A DNA stretch of 14,971 bases from Prolixibacteraceae bacterium UBA6162 (lineage in GTDB: Bacteria; Bacteroidota; Bacteroidia; Bacteroidales; Prolixibacteraceae). The DNA lies in the NCBI GenBank assembly GCA_002428215.1, contig DIUI01000036.1, positions 1 through 14,971 of the forward strand. The letters run 5' to 3'. Below are positions 7,623 through 14,970 of this stretch, piece after piece. The notes beneath the pieces were generated by a model. It was given only the letters and a program-made list of their open reading frames with translations, did not search any database and was not told where the DNA came from. Position numbers and translations under genes: made by a program. Each line of letters starts with the position of its first letter. The first letter of the stretch is position 1.

Positions 7623-9689
7623 TTACTCTTTTGGGTATTCAATACGCAGGTGGTACACATTTGAAATCTTCTTCAGCAGAATCTCCTTAATTTTGGATAT
7701 GTCGTTAAAGGTAAGGTCTGAATGATTGAGTTGCCCATCTCTAAGTTTTTGATCAATCATATCCTCGATCAGTCTTTTCAGATTCTCGATGCTCTTTTCA
7801 GGCATACTTCGCGATGCCGCCTCAATGCCGTCAATTAGCATAACCACAGCCGCCTCGCGCGATTGGGGCAGGGGACCTGGGTAAGAAAAATCGACTTCAT
7901 CGATTACGCTTCCCGGATTCTCCTCTTTGTGCTTCAGGTAGAAGTATTTGGCTTTGGTGGTGCCATGGTGGGTGGCAATAAATTCGATAATGCTTTCGGG
8001 TAACTTGTTTTTGCGGGCAATTTTAATCCCATGGTTAACATGCTCAATGATTACCTCGGCACTATCGCGTGAATTCATTCTGTCGTGCGGATTAAGTCCC
8101 AGCTCCTGATTCTCAATGAAAAAGCCCGGGCGTTCCGATTTTCCAATATCGTGGTATAATGCTCCGGCCCTCACAAGGAAAGGGTTGCCTCCTATATTCA
8201 GAATTACCTCTTCTGCCAGGTTGGCGATTTGAAGTGAGTGTTGAAAGGTTCCGGGGGCCTCCTCTGCTAACTTGCGAAGCAGAGGCTGATTGGTGTTCGA
8301 GAGTTCAATCAGGGTAACATCAGATACAAATCCGAAGAGCTTTTCGAAGATGTAAATCAGCGGAAAAACCACCAAAATAAAGAGGCTGCTAAGGGCAAAC
8401 CACTTAATCATGTTGTAATTGTAGGTAAGCAGTGTTCCTTCCTGGATAAGGGTAAGGGCAGTGTACACCACCAAATAGGTGAGTCCCACCAGCATCGAAG
8501 CCCCAATTACATGACTTCTGCGGTGCATCTTGTTGAGACTGAATACCGCCACCATACCGGCTGTGACTTCGAGCAAAACAAACTCGTAATTGTTAGGGGC
8601 ATAAAAGCCTATAAGCAGTATGGTTATGATTAAAGAGAATATTGCAGTTCGCGGATCATAAAAAGTGCGGATTACCACCGGAAGCATCGCAAGCGGAACC
8701 ATGTAGATGTGCAAACCGGGGTATTCATTAACGGCCTGAGCGAGAAAAACCACGAATATTAGAAAGCTCAGTAAAAAGTAGAGCTTGCGTGTATCGTTCA
8801 GAATAAAGCGTTTGTAGGTATAAAGGTAGGTAAACAGCAAGACCAGAAACACCAGAATAATGATAAATTTACCGATAGCAATCAGGTGACTGTTGATGCC
8901 TTCGCCCCTTTTGGTCTCGTAGGCATATTTGAGCGATTCGAGCAGCTGAAACCTCGATTCATCGATAATTTCACCCTCCAGAATGATTCTTTCACCAGTT
9001 TGCACCATCCCCCTTGCAGTGGCTATGCCAGCTTCCGCTCTTTGCAGTTCGGCCTTTGAATAGTTTTCGTCGTACTGCAGGTTGCTTACGATATACTTTC
9101 CGGGGTCAATCCGGTTAAGGAGAAGTGAAAATTTAGGCTGAGTACGCTTGAGTAAGTTCAGGTTTTCGCGAAAAATGTTGTAGGCACTTTTCTCGGAATT
9201 GATTCGGGCAATGGGTACCACCGAAACCTGATTCCCACTGATTACCGAGATTTCGGTTTTGCCGGCCAGCTCTTCCATGCCTTCGGGCGATCCGGAAAGA
9301 ATTCCCCACTGATAGAATCCCCGCAAGGTGGGCAGCAAAATATTGAGTAGCTCACCGGCATCAGTTTCGCTGTCGGAGAGGGCCATCAAATCGTTGTAGA
9401 GAATTTCGGTCTGTTCGCCAAAAACCAGGGTGTCGTTTACAAAATAGGGAATAAAGTTGCGCACTACTTCCCGGCGTTCATCAGCAATCTCAGATTCTGA
9501 ACGTAGAATGGCAAAATCAAATGGAGCCACGAGGTTTTCGTGCTTCCATGGAATTCCTTTCTGATATTCAAATTTAAATTTAGGTTCAGAGGGGAGTATA
9601 AGGTACAGCAACAGTGCCGACAAAGTAAAAGCAGCAGCCTTTAGCAGTATACTCGAATATTGTATAAGCCTGGATTTAAAACTGTTCAC
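7623..9689 (-). CDS. PgpH-like 7TM-HD phosphohydrolase (probable c-di-AMP phosphodiesterase)
   Basis: 688 aa, the usual size of the 7TMR-HD family. Order of parts: one N-terminal membrane span (about 14-33); an extracytoplasmic 7TMR-HDED-type domain (about 34-265); seven predicted spans (about 272-455); and a cytoplasmic HD domain (about 470-640). The HD metal ligands are visible as His484, His513-Asp514 in YHDIGKS, a His in EHVNHG (550 or 553), His574/575 in THHGT and Asp620 in MLIDG. Characterised members such as Listeria PgpH hydrolyse cyclic di-AMP to pApA. The extracytoplasmic domain is thought to sense a signal that tunes the HD domain. The same role, controlling c-di-AMP and so osmotic and wall homeostasis, is inferred here. 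It is divergent from the C40 peptidase gene, with 198 bases between the starts. All HD ligands are present, so it should be active. Confidence 0.9.
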   Translation of the reverse strand: MNSFKSRLIQYSSILLKAAAFTLSALLLYLILPSEPKFKFEYQKGIPWKHENLVAPFDFAILRSESEIADERREVVRNFIPYFVNDTLVFGEQTEILYNDLMALSDSETDAGELLNILLPTLRGFYQWGILSGSPEGMEELAGKTEISVISGNQVSVVPIARINSEKSAYNIFRENLNLLKRTQPKFSLLLNRIDPGKYIVSNLQYDENYSKAELQRAEAGIATARGMVQTGERIILEGEIIDESRFQLLESLKYAYETKRGEGINSHLIAIGKFIIILVFLVLLFTYLYTYKRFILNDTRKLYFLLSFLIFVVFLAQAVNEYPGLHIYMVPLAMLPVVIRTFYDPRTAIFSLIITILLIGFYAPNNYEFVLLEVTAGMVAVFSLNKMHRRSHVIGASMLVGLTYLVVYTALTLIQEGTLLTYNYNMIKWFALSSLFILVVFPLIYIFEKLFGFVSDVTLIELSNTNQPLLRKLAEEAPGTFQHSLQIANLAEEVILNIGGNPFLVRAGALYHDIGKSERPGFFIENQELGLNPHDRMNSRDSAEVIIEHVNHGIKIARKNKLPESIIEFIATHHGTTKAKYFYLKHKEENPGSVIDEVDFSYPGPLPQSREAAVVMLIDGIEAASRSMPEKSIENLKRLIEDMIDQKLRDGQLNHSDLTFNDISKIKEILLKKISNVYHLRIEYPKE

Positions 9690-9852
9690 TTTTTTTAAAC
9701 TCTTTTTGTTTTAATCAATGCTTTTACCGCGGTCCCAACATGTGCATACAATGCTATAAATTACTTTGTAGCCGGGTTTCCGGAAATTTTAATCATTACC
9801 GGTTGTTGATAAATGACATCTGTTTACTGCTGTTTTCTCAACGGTAAAAGAG

Positions 9853-9860
9853 TATATTTG
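9853..9860 (+). promoter_or_regulatory. Candidate -7 promoter element of the C40 peptidase gene
   Basis: TATATTTG is a full match to the Bacteroidota -7 consensus TAnnTTTG and ends 27 bases before the ATG at 9888. No clean TTTG is found at the expected upstream distance, only a T-rich stretch near 9832-9836. I see no matching strong promoter for the divergent HD gene in the same 198-base gap, only a partial -7 match near 9749-9756. Confidence 0.4.
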
Positions 9861-9887
9861 GTTCTGTAAATTAAGTAAAAAAAATTG

Positions 9888-10670
9888 ATGAACCACGGGA
9901 TTTGCGGGTTAAGTTTAATCCCTGTCAGGAGGGAGCCGTCGGAGCGCAGCGAGATGGTTACGCAGGTGCTTTTTGGGGAGCATTTCGAAGTTCAGGACTA
10001 TCTACCGGGATGGTATCATATAACAATGGCATTCGATGGCTACACAGGTTGGGTCGATCAGAAAATGGTAACCCCTCTTACCCTCCGGCAATTCCGGCAT
10101 ATCGAAAACAGTGCACATGCCGTTACTACCGATATTTTTTCGATTGTGCCAGTATCTGAGGAGCGCAATTTTATGCTGGTGGCCGGCAGTACCCTGCCTG
10201 TCTGGCGTCCCTATCTTAAAAAGTTTACCCTGCAATCCGAAACTTTCGATTTCCCCGGCACCATCCAGAACCATGCGTCCAAAGAGATTCGCACCTTTAT
10301 TATCGCACAGGCCCTGAAATACTACAATGCACCCTATTTGTGGGGAGGGCGCTCGCCGCTGGGAATCGATTGCAGCGGTCTCACTCAGGTGGTGTATAAA
10401 ATGGCGGGCATACAGATTCCCCGCGATGCCGGTCAGCAAGTGCTCAAGGGCAATCCCATCAGTTTTGTTGAGGAGTCGAAGCCGGGCGACCTTGCCTTCT
10501 TCGACGATGAGGAGGGGAACATCGTACACGTGGGCATTATCTGGAAACAGAACAAGATTATTCATGCCTCCGGACAGGTGCGCATCGATAATGTGGACCA
10601 ATATGGGATTTTTAATGTCGACACTAAGCGTTACACCCATAAAATGCGTGTGATGAAACAATATGTATAG
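9888..10670 (+). CDS. SH3b-NlpC/P60 (C40) cysteine peptidase
   Basis: 260 aa from the ATG at 9888. A TTG three bases earlier would also open the frame, but the ATG is the better start. The N-terminal half (about 1-120) resembles bacterial SH3 domains, with VPVRREPSERSEMVTQVLFGE and a GWYHITMAFDGYTGWV segment. The C-terminal half is the NlpC/P60 fold: YLWGGRSPLGIDCSGL carries the nucleophile Cys162, HVGII gives His214, and IIHASG gives His226 as the third residue. Family members cut peptidoglycan stem peptides, typically gamma-D-Glu-diamino acid bonds. There is no signal peptide, which suggests a cytoplasmic role, for example cleavage of recycled muropeptides. The catalytic residues are intact. 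The stop codon is followed 3 bases later by a tiny membrane ORF. Family sure; cytoplasmic location inferred. Confidence 0.9.
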   Translation: MNHGICGLSLIPVRREPSERSEMVTQVLFGEHFEVQDYLPGWYHITMAFDGYTGWVDQKMVTPLTLRQFRHIENSAHAVTTDIFSIVPVSEERNFMLVAGSTLPVWRPYLKKFTLQSETFDFPGTIQNHASKEIRTFIIAQALKYYNAPYLWGGRSPLGIDCSGLTQVVYKMAGIQIPRDAGQQVLKGNPISFVEESKPGDLAFFDDEEGNIVHVGIIWKQNKIIHASGQVRIDNVDQYGIFNVDTKRYTHKMRVMKQYV

Positions 10671-10673
10671 TCG

Positions 10674-10766
10674 ATGGAACGTACCGAAGTACTCATCTAT
10701 TTCCTGATCATTCTGGCTGCTGCCATTCTGATAGCACGGTATCGTAAAACAGGCAGACGCGACTAA
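10674..10766 (+). CDS. Predicted 30-aa single-span membrane microprotein
   Basis: An ATG at 10674, 3 bases after the C40 peptidase stop, opens a 30-codon frame ending with TAA at 10764-10766. This fills nearly all of the 108-base gap before the Nudix gene at 10779. The product has a short N-terminus (MERTE), an uninterrupted hydrophobic helix of about 16 residues (VLIYFLIILAAAILIA), and a strongly basic tail (RYRKTGRRD). This is the layout of a small bitopic inner-membrane protein with the basic end in the cytoplasm. There is no Shine-Dalgarno sequence, as for its neighbours. I do not recognise a family. The tight fit between two co-directional genes favours a real, translationally coupled gene, but a frame this short could arise by chance. 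Confidence 0.5.
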   Translation: MERTEVLIYFLIILAAAILIARYRKTGRRD

Positions 10767-10778
10767 AGCGATTTTGAT

Positions 10779-11216
10779 ATGCACAGCTACAAATATCCCA
10801 GGCCTGCCATAACCGTAGATGCTGCTGTTTTTTCAGAGATGGACGCACAATGGCATATACTGCTGATTCAGCGTGCAAAAGCCCCTTTTGTGGGTATGTG
10901 GGCCTTGCCCGGAGGGTTTGTTGATGAAAATGAATTGCTTGAGCATGCCTGTCGCAGAGAGCTTACCGAGGAAACCGGAATTGTTTTACCCTCGATGCAG
11001 CAATTCAGGGTTTTCGATGGATTAGGCCGCGATCCCCGCGAACGGGTATTATCGGTTGTATTCTATGCCGAAATTGCTGGATGCCCAAAACCTTCAGCCT
11101 CAGATGATGCCTCGGAAGCCCGGTGGTTTCCATTGCATGATTTGCCTCCGCTGGCATTTGACCATGCCTTAATCATCGAGAGAATGATGGAACAGCCCGG
11201 AGTTTTCAAAGCTTAA
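10779..11216 (+). CDS. Nudix hydrolase (ADP-ribose pyrophosphatase-like)
   Basis: 145 aa, a single Nudix domain. The Nudix box fits the consensus GX5EX7REUXEEXGU exactly from Gly46 to Ile68, with REL and EE supplying the Mg-binding glutamates. It is preceded by the usual MWALPGG. The N-terminal strand (YPRPAITVDAAVF) and the C-terminal SEARWFPLHDLPPLAFDH segment resemble proteins annotated as ADP-ribose pyrophosphatases and the Nudix part of NrtR-type regulators. There is no DNA-binding C-terminal domain of the NrtR kind: the protein stops shortly after the AFDHALIIERM helix. Substrate is most likely a nucleoside diphosphate derivative, but substrate specificity in this superfamily cannot be read from the box. 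It starts 12 bases after the microprotein stop and may be in one transcript with the C40 peptidase. Confidence 0.88.
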   Translation: MHSYKYPRPAITVDAAVFSEMDAQWHILLIQRAKAPFVGMWALPGGFVDENELLEHACRRELTEETGIVLPSMQQFRVFDGLGRDPRERVLSVVFYAEIAGCPKPSASDDASEARWFPLHDLPPLAFDHALIIERMMEQPGVFKA

Positions 11217-11256
11217 GGACGACTCCCTCTAAAAAGCCTTTCCGGATATAGCTCCA

Positions 11257-11287
11257 TTTGGATTTTAACCAATGTTGTTTACATTTA
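11257..11287 (+). promoter_or_regulatory. Candidate promoter of the YdeI/DUF1801 gene
   Basis: TTTG (11257-11260) followed after 19 bases by TACATTTA (11280-11287) matches the Bacteroidota -33/-7 pattern TTTG-N19-TAnnTTTG with one mismatch. It lies 26 bases before the ATG at 11314. This is the best-spaced promoter candidate in the window and suggests the gene is transcribed apart from the Nudix gene. Confidence 0.5.
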
Positions 11288-11313
11288 TTGCGTAAATAAA
11301 AATCATCCTACTT

Positions 11314-11874
11314 ATGTCGGCAACTCAACCATGGTCAGAGGAACTGCAACTTTTGCGTACCATTCTTGATAAGAGTGAACTGCAACCTGCGATTAAATGG
11401 GGAATGGATGTCTATACCTGGCAGGGGAAGAATGTAGTGGGCTTTATTGGGTTCAAAAACCATTTTGCCCTCTGGTTTTACAATGGTATATTCCTCTCCG
11501 ATCCCTACAAGGTGCTCGTTAATGCGCAGAAAGAAGTGACCAAAGCAATGCTCCAGTGGCGCTTTTCATCCATCGATGAAATCGATGAGACCCGAATACT
11601 TGACTATGTTCGCGAAGCCATCGAGAACGAAAAGGCGGGCAGAAGCTGGAAGCCACAGAAATCCACCGAACGGGAGATGCCTGAACTACTCACCGATGCC
11701 TTTTTGACCAATCCGGAGCTTGAGGAAGCTTTTCAGAAACTTTCCCCCTATAAACAGAAAGAGTACATCGACCATATTGTTTCGGCCAAGCGCGAAGAAA
11801 CCCGGATTGCTCGCCTCGAAAAAATTGTGCCCATGATACTGGAGGGCAAAGGCCTGAACGACCGTTACAAGTAG
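11314..11874 (+). CDS. YdeI/OmdA family protein with DUF1801 domain
   Basis: 186 aa. The N-terminal part (about 10-110) has the DUF1801 pattern: ELQPAIKWGMDVYTWQGKNV, then FKNHFALWFYNG. This is a small alpha/beta fold also found in frataxin-like YdhG proteins. The C-terminal part (about 125-186) is the YdeI/OmdA helical region, with LSPYKQKEYIDHI (143-155), SAKREETRIARLEK (157-170) and the closing GKGLNDRYK, all hallmarks of that family. Members have been described as bacteriocin-protection or OmpD-associated proteins, but the biochemical role is not settled. No signal peptide or membrane span, so cytoplasmic. The protein is complete and of normal length for the two-part form. It faces the minus-strand small genes across a 127-base gap in which I see no convincing terminator hairpin. 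Confidence 0.85.
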   Translation: MSATQPWSEELQLLRTILDKSELQPAIKWGMDVYTWQGKNVVGFIGFKNHFALWFYNGIFLSDPYKVLVNAQKEVTKAMLQWRFSSIDEIDETRILDYVREAIENEKAGRSWKPQKSTEREMPELLTDAFLTNPELEEAFQKLSPYKQKEYIDHIVSAKREETRIARLEKIVPMILEGKGLNDRYK

Positions 11875-12001
11875 CCGGTATAGCATTCAAACCAAACCAT
11901 TTAGCCTGGCAGTTTTGCTTCAAAGTATGGCTACGAATCCACTATCAAATTTCCGTTATCCCTCGTGTAAATTCGAAAATTCACATTAACCGATGCAAAC
12001 C

Positions 12002-12298
12002 TCAATTTTGGTTGTATGAATTGGTTATCCTGTTTATTTCCAATCTTTTACCAATGAGTATCACTCTGATCCCATAACTGAATGTTCCATTTTTATGCAG
12101 AATGCTTACATCAAACCGTCTGAACATCTCTTCCTGCAATGCATTCAGAACTCCCATGCGGCCAAAGCCATAACAGCGGATTCCGACTTGACTGTTGAAT
12201 GATTTGATGAGTTCCTGGTCGGAGCATTTGCTGTATTTCTCTGAATACTCCTTGTAGATTCGTTTAAAAAATTCTATACTGCTTTCATTGTTATCCAT
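12002..12298 (-). CDS. Small protein of unknown function, paralog of the 12371-12670 product
   Basis: 98 aa, family not recognised. The N-terminal third is charged and helical (FFKRIYKEYSEKYSKC). It is followed by SDQELIKSFNSQVG (26-39), a helix GVLNALQEEMFRRFD (49-63), a polar turn, and a beta-like end GIRVILIGKRLEI. No signal peptide or membrane span; Lys and Asn rich, so probably cytoplasmic. It aligns over most of its length with the neighbouring gene product: SD-x-x-LI-x-x-(F/Y)N-x-x-V, then a helix ending in RFD, then a strand followed by a basic residue. Codon use looks more AT-rich than the flanking housekeeping genes, which hints at a different origin. It sits 72 bases downstream of its paralog in the same orientation, likely co-transcribed. 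No function is proposed. Confidence 0.6.
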   Translation of the reverse strand: MDNNESSIEFFKRIYKEYSEKYSKCSDQELIKSFNSQVGIRCYGFGRMGVLNALQEEMFRRFDVSILHKNGTFSYGIRVILIGKRLEINRITNSYNQN

Positions 12299-12370
12299 AA
12301 CTTGTGTTTTTTAAATTTAATATACGGCCGATGCTTTTTTATTCAGGCAACAGTTTTTATAGTTCCTCAA

Positions 12371-12670
12371 TTAATTAGCGTTGTGTTCGTTGGTAAAATA
12401 ATCCTCTTGAACTGTTTTGGCTATTACCGTTAGCCTTACATTCCGTTTGGTTACGCCTGACCGCCAGGTTTTATCTCCGTCAAATCGTACGTAGAACTCC
12501 CGGGTAATGGCCCGTTTTATTGCACCTGCAGTCCAATGAGGAGCTATCTCATTTGCACTCCAAAGAGCGGATGGCACACGACAATTGTATTCGGAGATCA
12601 ACCTGTAGTCTGACAATTCTTCCAGTTCAGCACGGTATTTTTTGGCATACTCTCTTTTGTTATTATACAT
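12371..12670 (-). CDS. Small protein of unknown function, paralog of the 12002-12298 product
   Basis: 99 aa, family not recognised. It begins with a basic helix (NNKREYAKKYRAELEE), then LSDYRLISEYNCRVP (19-33) and a Trp-containing segment. A helix AGAIKRAITREFYVRFD (48-64) follows, and the protein ends with VRLTVIAKTVQED. The order of conserved elements is the same as in the downstream gene product, with a slightly longer loop before the second helix. The leader on the minus strand is A/C-rich (ACAACCAAAAACC just before the ATG), typical of Bacteroidota translation starts, and supports this start. No signal peptide or membrane span. The pair probably arose by tandem duplication followed by long divergence. 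Reality of the gene is likely from the paralogy; function unknown. Confidence 0.6.
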   Translation of the reverse strand: MYNNKREYAKKYRAELEELSDYRLISEYNCRVPSALWSANEIAPHWTAGAIKRAITREFYVRFDGDKTWRSGVTKRNVRLTVIAKTVQEDYFTNEHNAN

Positions 12671-12720
12671 TATAATGGTTTTTGGTTGTGGGTAATATCG
12701 TATCTAAACCAATCGGTCGA

Positions 12721-13019
12721 TTATAAGGAGATAGGTTGTTTTCTGAATTTCCAAAGATTAAAAACTCCGGTAAATCCTGCCCCAGTTGCCCGAACCTACC
12801 ACTTTCCGGCCAAAGTAATGCCGACAGTGGCACCAAAGCTCTCTTGAAAAGGGCATAGAACCCATAACCCAATCGAATAAAGGGATGGTTGGTCGTCTGA
12901 TAAGCAGCCGCAACATGGAAATCATTCTCCACCTCAACAAACCTGAAAAGCCAGATGGAGTGGGCGGCTCTTTTCATCTTTTGCCCCGGGTAGGGAGCCA
13001 ACAAGCATAATTTTCTCAT
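12721..13019 (-). pseudogene. Possible decayed outer-membrane-barrel-like gene fragment (frameshifted)
   Basis: One minus-strand frame is open from an ATG at 13019 to a stop at 12663 (118 codons), but it runs 8 bases past the next gene's start and turns unprotein-like in its second half. Its middle reads as alternating barrel-like strands (VENDFHVAAAYQ, FIRLGYGFYA). Around 12835-12860 the protein-like signal seems to jump to another frame: SFGATVGITLAGKW, then a TAG stop at 12798-12796, then VRATGAGFTGVFNLWKF and KQPISL before a TAA at 12723-12721. One frameshift plus one Gln-to-stop type change would explain this as a dead gene. I do not recognise the family. The alternative is chance open frames in noncoding DNA, or an intact short gene at 12663-13019. 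Confidence 0.3.
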
Positions 13020-13458
13020 AGCACAAACTATTAAGGTTAATAATTCTGTGCATCAGAACCTAAACAAAAAGGTAAAACGGGTGGCACTTTTTTTGGCTGA
13101 AATTGCCCGCATACTAAACCACCGTGGCGTGCCCGCCCGGTTGGTATCCTGTAAGGATTCATGATGCTCAAATTGATACAAAAGGAACGCAGTCAAAAGT
13201 TCAAAAAACCGGACTTAAGCAGTCGGGGGATAATGAATCCCACTCAGTCATAAGAACTTCTCCAAAATTAAACAATAATTGCGATTTACCCAATCGGAAG
13301 TTACTTTTTGTTTCGGGCAAGTACAACCCGGCCCCCTTCAACATTTGTAGTTAAAAAGAAGCCACAATATTTTATACTTCAAATTTCACTACATTTAATC
13401 ATTGATAATCAGCCTCGATTGTCAATAGTTAAACTACAACTAAACCAAAACCAATGCA
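13020..13458. other. Intergenic region upstream of the Gfo/Idh/MocA gene
   Basis: About 440 bases with no supported gene. A plus-strand GTG-started frame of 76 codons (13124-13354) has no family resemblance and a composition unlike protein, so it is not called. The last 100 bases are AT-rich and probably hold the promoter for the downstream gene. A TACATTTA (13390-13397) and a TTTG-N20-TATTTTAT arrangement (13344-13375) are partial matches to the Bacteroidota promoter pattern. No convincing terminator hairpin or repeat was seen. Confidence 0.5.
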
Positions 13459-14970
13459 ATGAAACCAATGAAACGCCGTGAATTTATGGGTATTGCCGGA
13501 TCATCACTGGCTTTTACTATTATTCCCCGCCATGTGCTGGGAGGAGCAGGCTATGTCGCTCCAAGCGACAAAATCAATCTGGCTCTGATTGGGGCGGGGA
13601 CGCAGCAGCTGGGCGAACTTACCCGTCTGATCACCGACGACAGGGTACAGATTGTCTCCTTAAGCGACCCCAATAAAGAGCCGGTTGGGTATCGTGCCTG
13701 GTCGGCGGATGCCGGACTGCGACGTAGTATGCGTGATATGATCGGCAACAGTTCATGGTACGAAGGAACTCAGATTACTGCCGGCCGTGATGTCGCCCAG
13801 GATTTTGTAAACCGCTATTATGGCCTGAAATCCGGTAAATATGGTTATGCTGCCTGCACTGCCTACAGCGACTTTCGGGAGATGCTCGAGAAGGAGACTG
13901 CCATAGACGCCGTTAAGGTGGTCGTTCCCGACCATCTTTATCCAACCATTGCAACCGCTGCACTAAAAAAGGGACGTCATGTGGTGATGCACAAACCTAT
14001 GGGCAACCGTGTATATGAGTTGCGCAAAACCCTGGAAGCAGCAGAAAATAAACCGGAACTTACCACGCACATGCTCGCATGGAGCAGCAACGAGCGATAC
14101 CAGTTGGTCAAAAAATGGATCGATGATGGTGTAATTGGTACCCTCCGCGAGGTGCATAACTGGTCATACCGGCCTGTGTGGGAGCAGTGGACATCCTACT
14201 TCACTGAGCAACCTGCGGTTCCTAAAGGACTCGATTGGAGTCTCTGGCTGGGACCCTGGCCCGACCGGCCATACCACCCCAATTACACCCACACGGTGTA
14301 TCGCAGCTGGTTCGATTTTGGGGCCGGCAGTGTTGCCGATATGGGTATTTACAGCCTATGGCCGCTTTTCACTACATTCGGGATCGATTCGCCGCCCACC
14401 GTGGTGGAAGCGTATGGTAATGTAACCCGCACCACCGACGAAAACGGAGCACAGACGGTAATCCCTATTCGCGTAGCATTCCCATGGACCTCCGTATTCA
14501 GGTGGAAGTTTCCCAAAATCGGTACTGGCGAACCGCTCGACCTTTTTTGGTACGATGGGGGCATGAAACCCAATAACCCTCCGGAGCTGGAAGCCGACGA
14601 CAAAGTATTGGAGAGCGAAGGGATGATGTTTGTAGGAGATTCCGGTAAAATATTAGCAGGTTTCAGATGTGAAAATCCGCGGATTATTCCCAACGACCGG
14701 ATGAAGGCGGTTACCGGAATGGAAAAAGCTCCCGAAATAACTCAGGCCAATGCAACCAATGTCTGGATCGAGGCAATTGTAAACAATCAGCAGTCGCCCG
14801 GAAACTTTAAAAGTGCTGCCGTAGTGAACGAAACTGCTTTGCTGGCCATGGTTGCCCTTAGAACAGGCAGCCGCATTAAATACGATCCTGTGGCCATGCG
14901 GGTAACAACTCCCGAAAGGGCCAATCAATATCTTTACCGCTCGGAATATAGAAAGGGCTGGGAATTATAA
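13459..14970 (+). CDS. Tat-exported Gfo/Idh/MocA family oxidoreductase
   Basis: 503 aa, complete; the stop is two bases from the window edge. The N-terminus has a twin-arginine signal (MKRREFMG, then a hydrophobic stretch to about residue 29), so the folded, cofactor-loaded enzyme should go to the periplasm. The Rossmann domain starts at INLALIGAG, with the dinucleotide loop GAGTQQLG. The position of the family EKP motif reads His178-Lys179-Pro180, so the catalytic Lys is kept but the Glu is His. There is an insert of roughly 45 residues between SLSDPN and AYSDFREML compared with minimal family members. The C-terminal substrate domain includes WFDFGAGSVADMGIY. The family oxidises or reduces sugar and inositol derivatives with NAD(P). 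The substrate here is unknown; carbohydrate breakdown is likely. ATG at 13468 is an alternative start that keeps the Tat motif. Confidence 0.9.
   Translation: MKPMKRREFMGIAGSSLAFTIIPRHVLGGAGYVAPSDKINLALIGAGTQQLGELTRLITDDRVQIVSLSDPNKEPVGYRAWSADAGLRRSMRDMIGNSSWYEGTQITAGRDVAQDFVNRYYGLKSGKYGYAACTAYSDFREMLEKETAIDAVKVVVPDHLYPTIATAALKKGRHVVMHKPMGNRVYELRKTLEAAENKPELTTHMLAWSSNERYQLVKKWIDDGVIGTLREVHNWSYRPVWEQWTSYFTEQPAVPKGLDWSLWLGPWPDRPYHPNYTHTVYRSWFDFGAGSVADMGIYSLWPLFTTFGIDSPPTVVEAYGNVTRTTDENGAQTVIPIRVAFPWTSVFRWKFPKIGTGEPLDLFWYDGGMKPNNPPELEADDKVLESEGMMFVGDSGKILAGFRCENPRIIPNDRMKAVTGMEKAPEITQANATNVWIEAIVNNQQSPGNFKSAAVVNETALLAMVALRTGSRIKYDPVAMRVTTPERANQYLYRSEYRKGWEL

Noticed and set aside
10002..10784. 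Long (260-codon) minus-strand frame opposite the C40 peptidase gene.
   Set aside because: It is the antisense shadow of a gene with complete catalytic motifs and normal codon structure on the plus strand.
13084..13163. Plus-strand short frame containing AEIARILNHRGVPAR, loosely like a serine-recombinase domain segment.
   Set aside because: The resemblance covers fewer than 20 residues, the open stretch has no ATG and ends soon after, and no catalytic or DNA-binding part is present nearby.
13124..13354. 76-codon plus-strand frame starting with GTG.
   Set aside because: No family resemblance, composition unlike a folded protein, and no promoter or leader; most likely chance.
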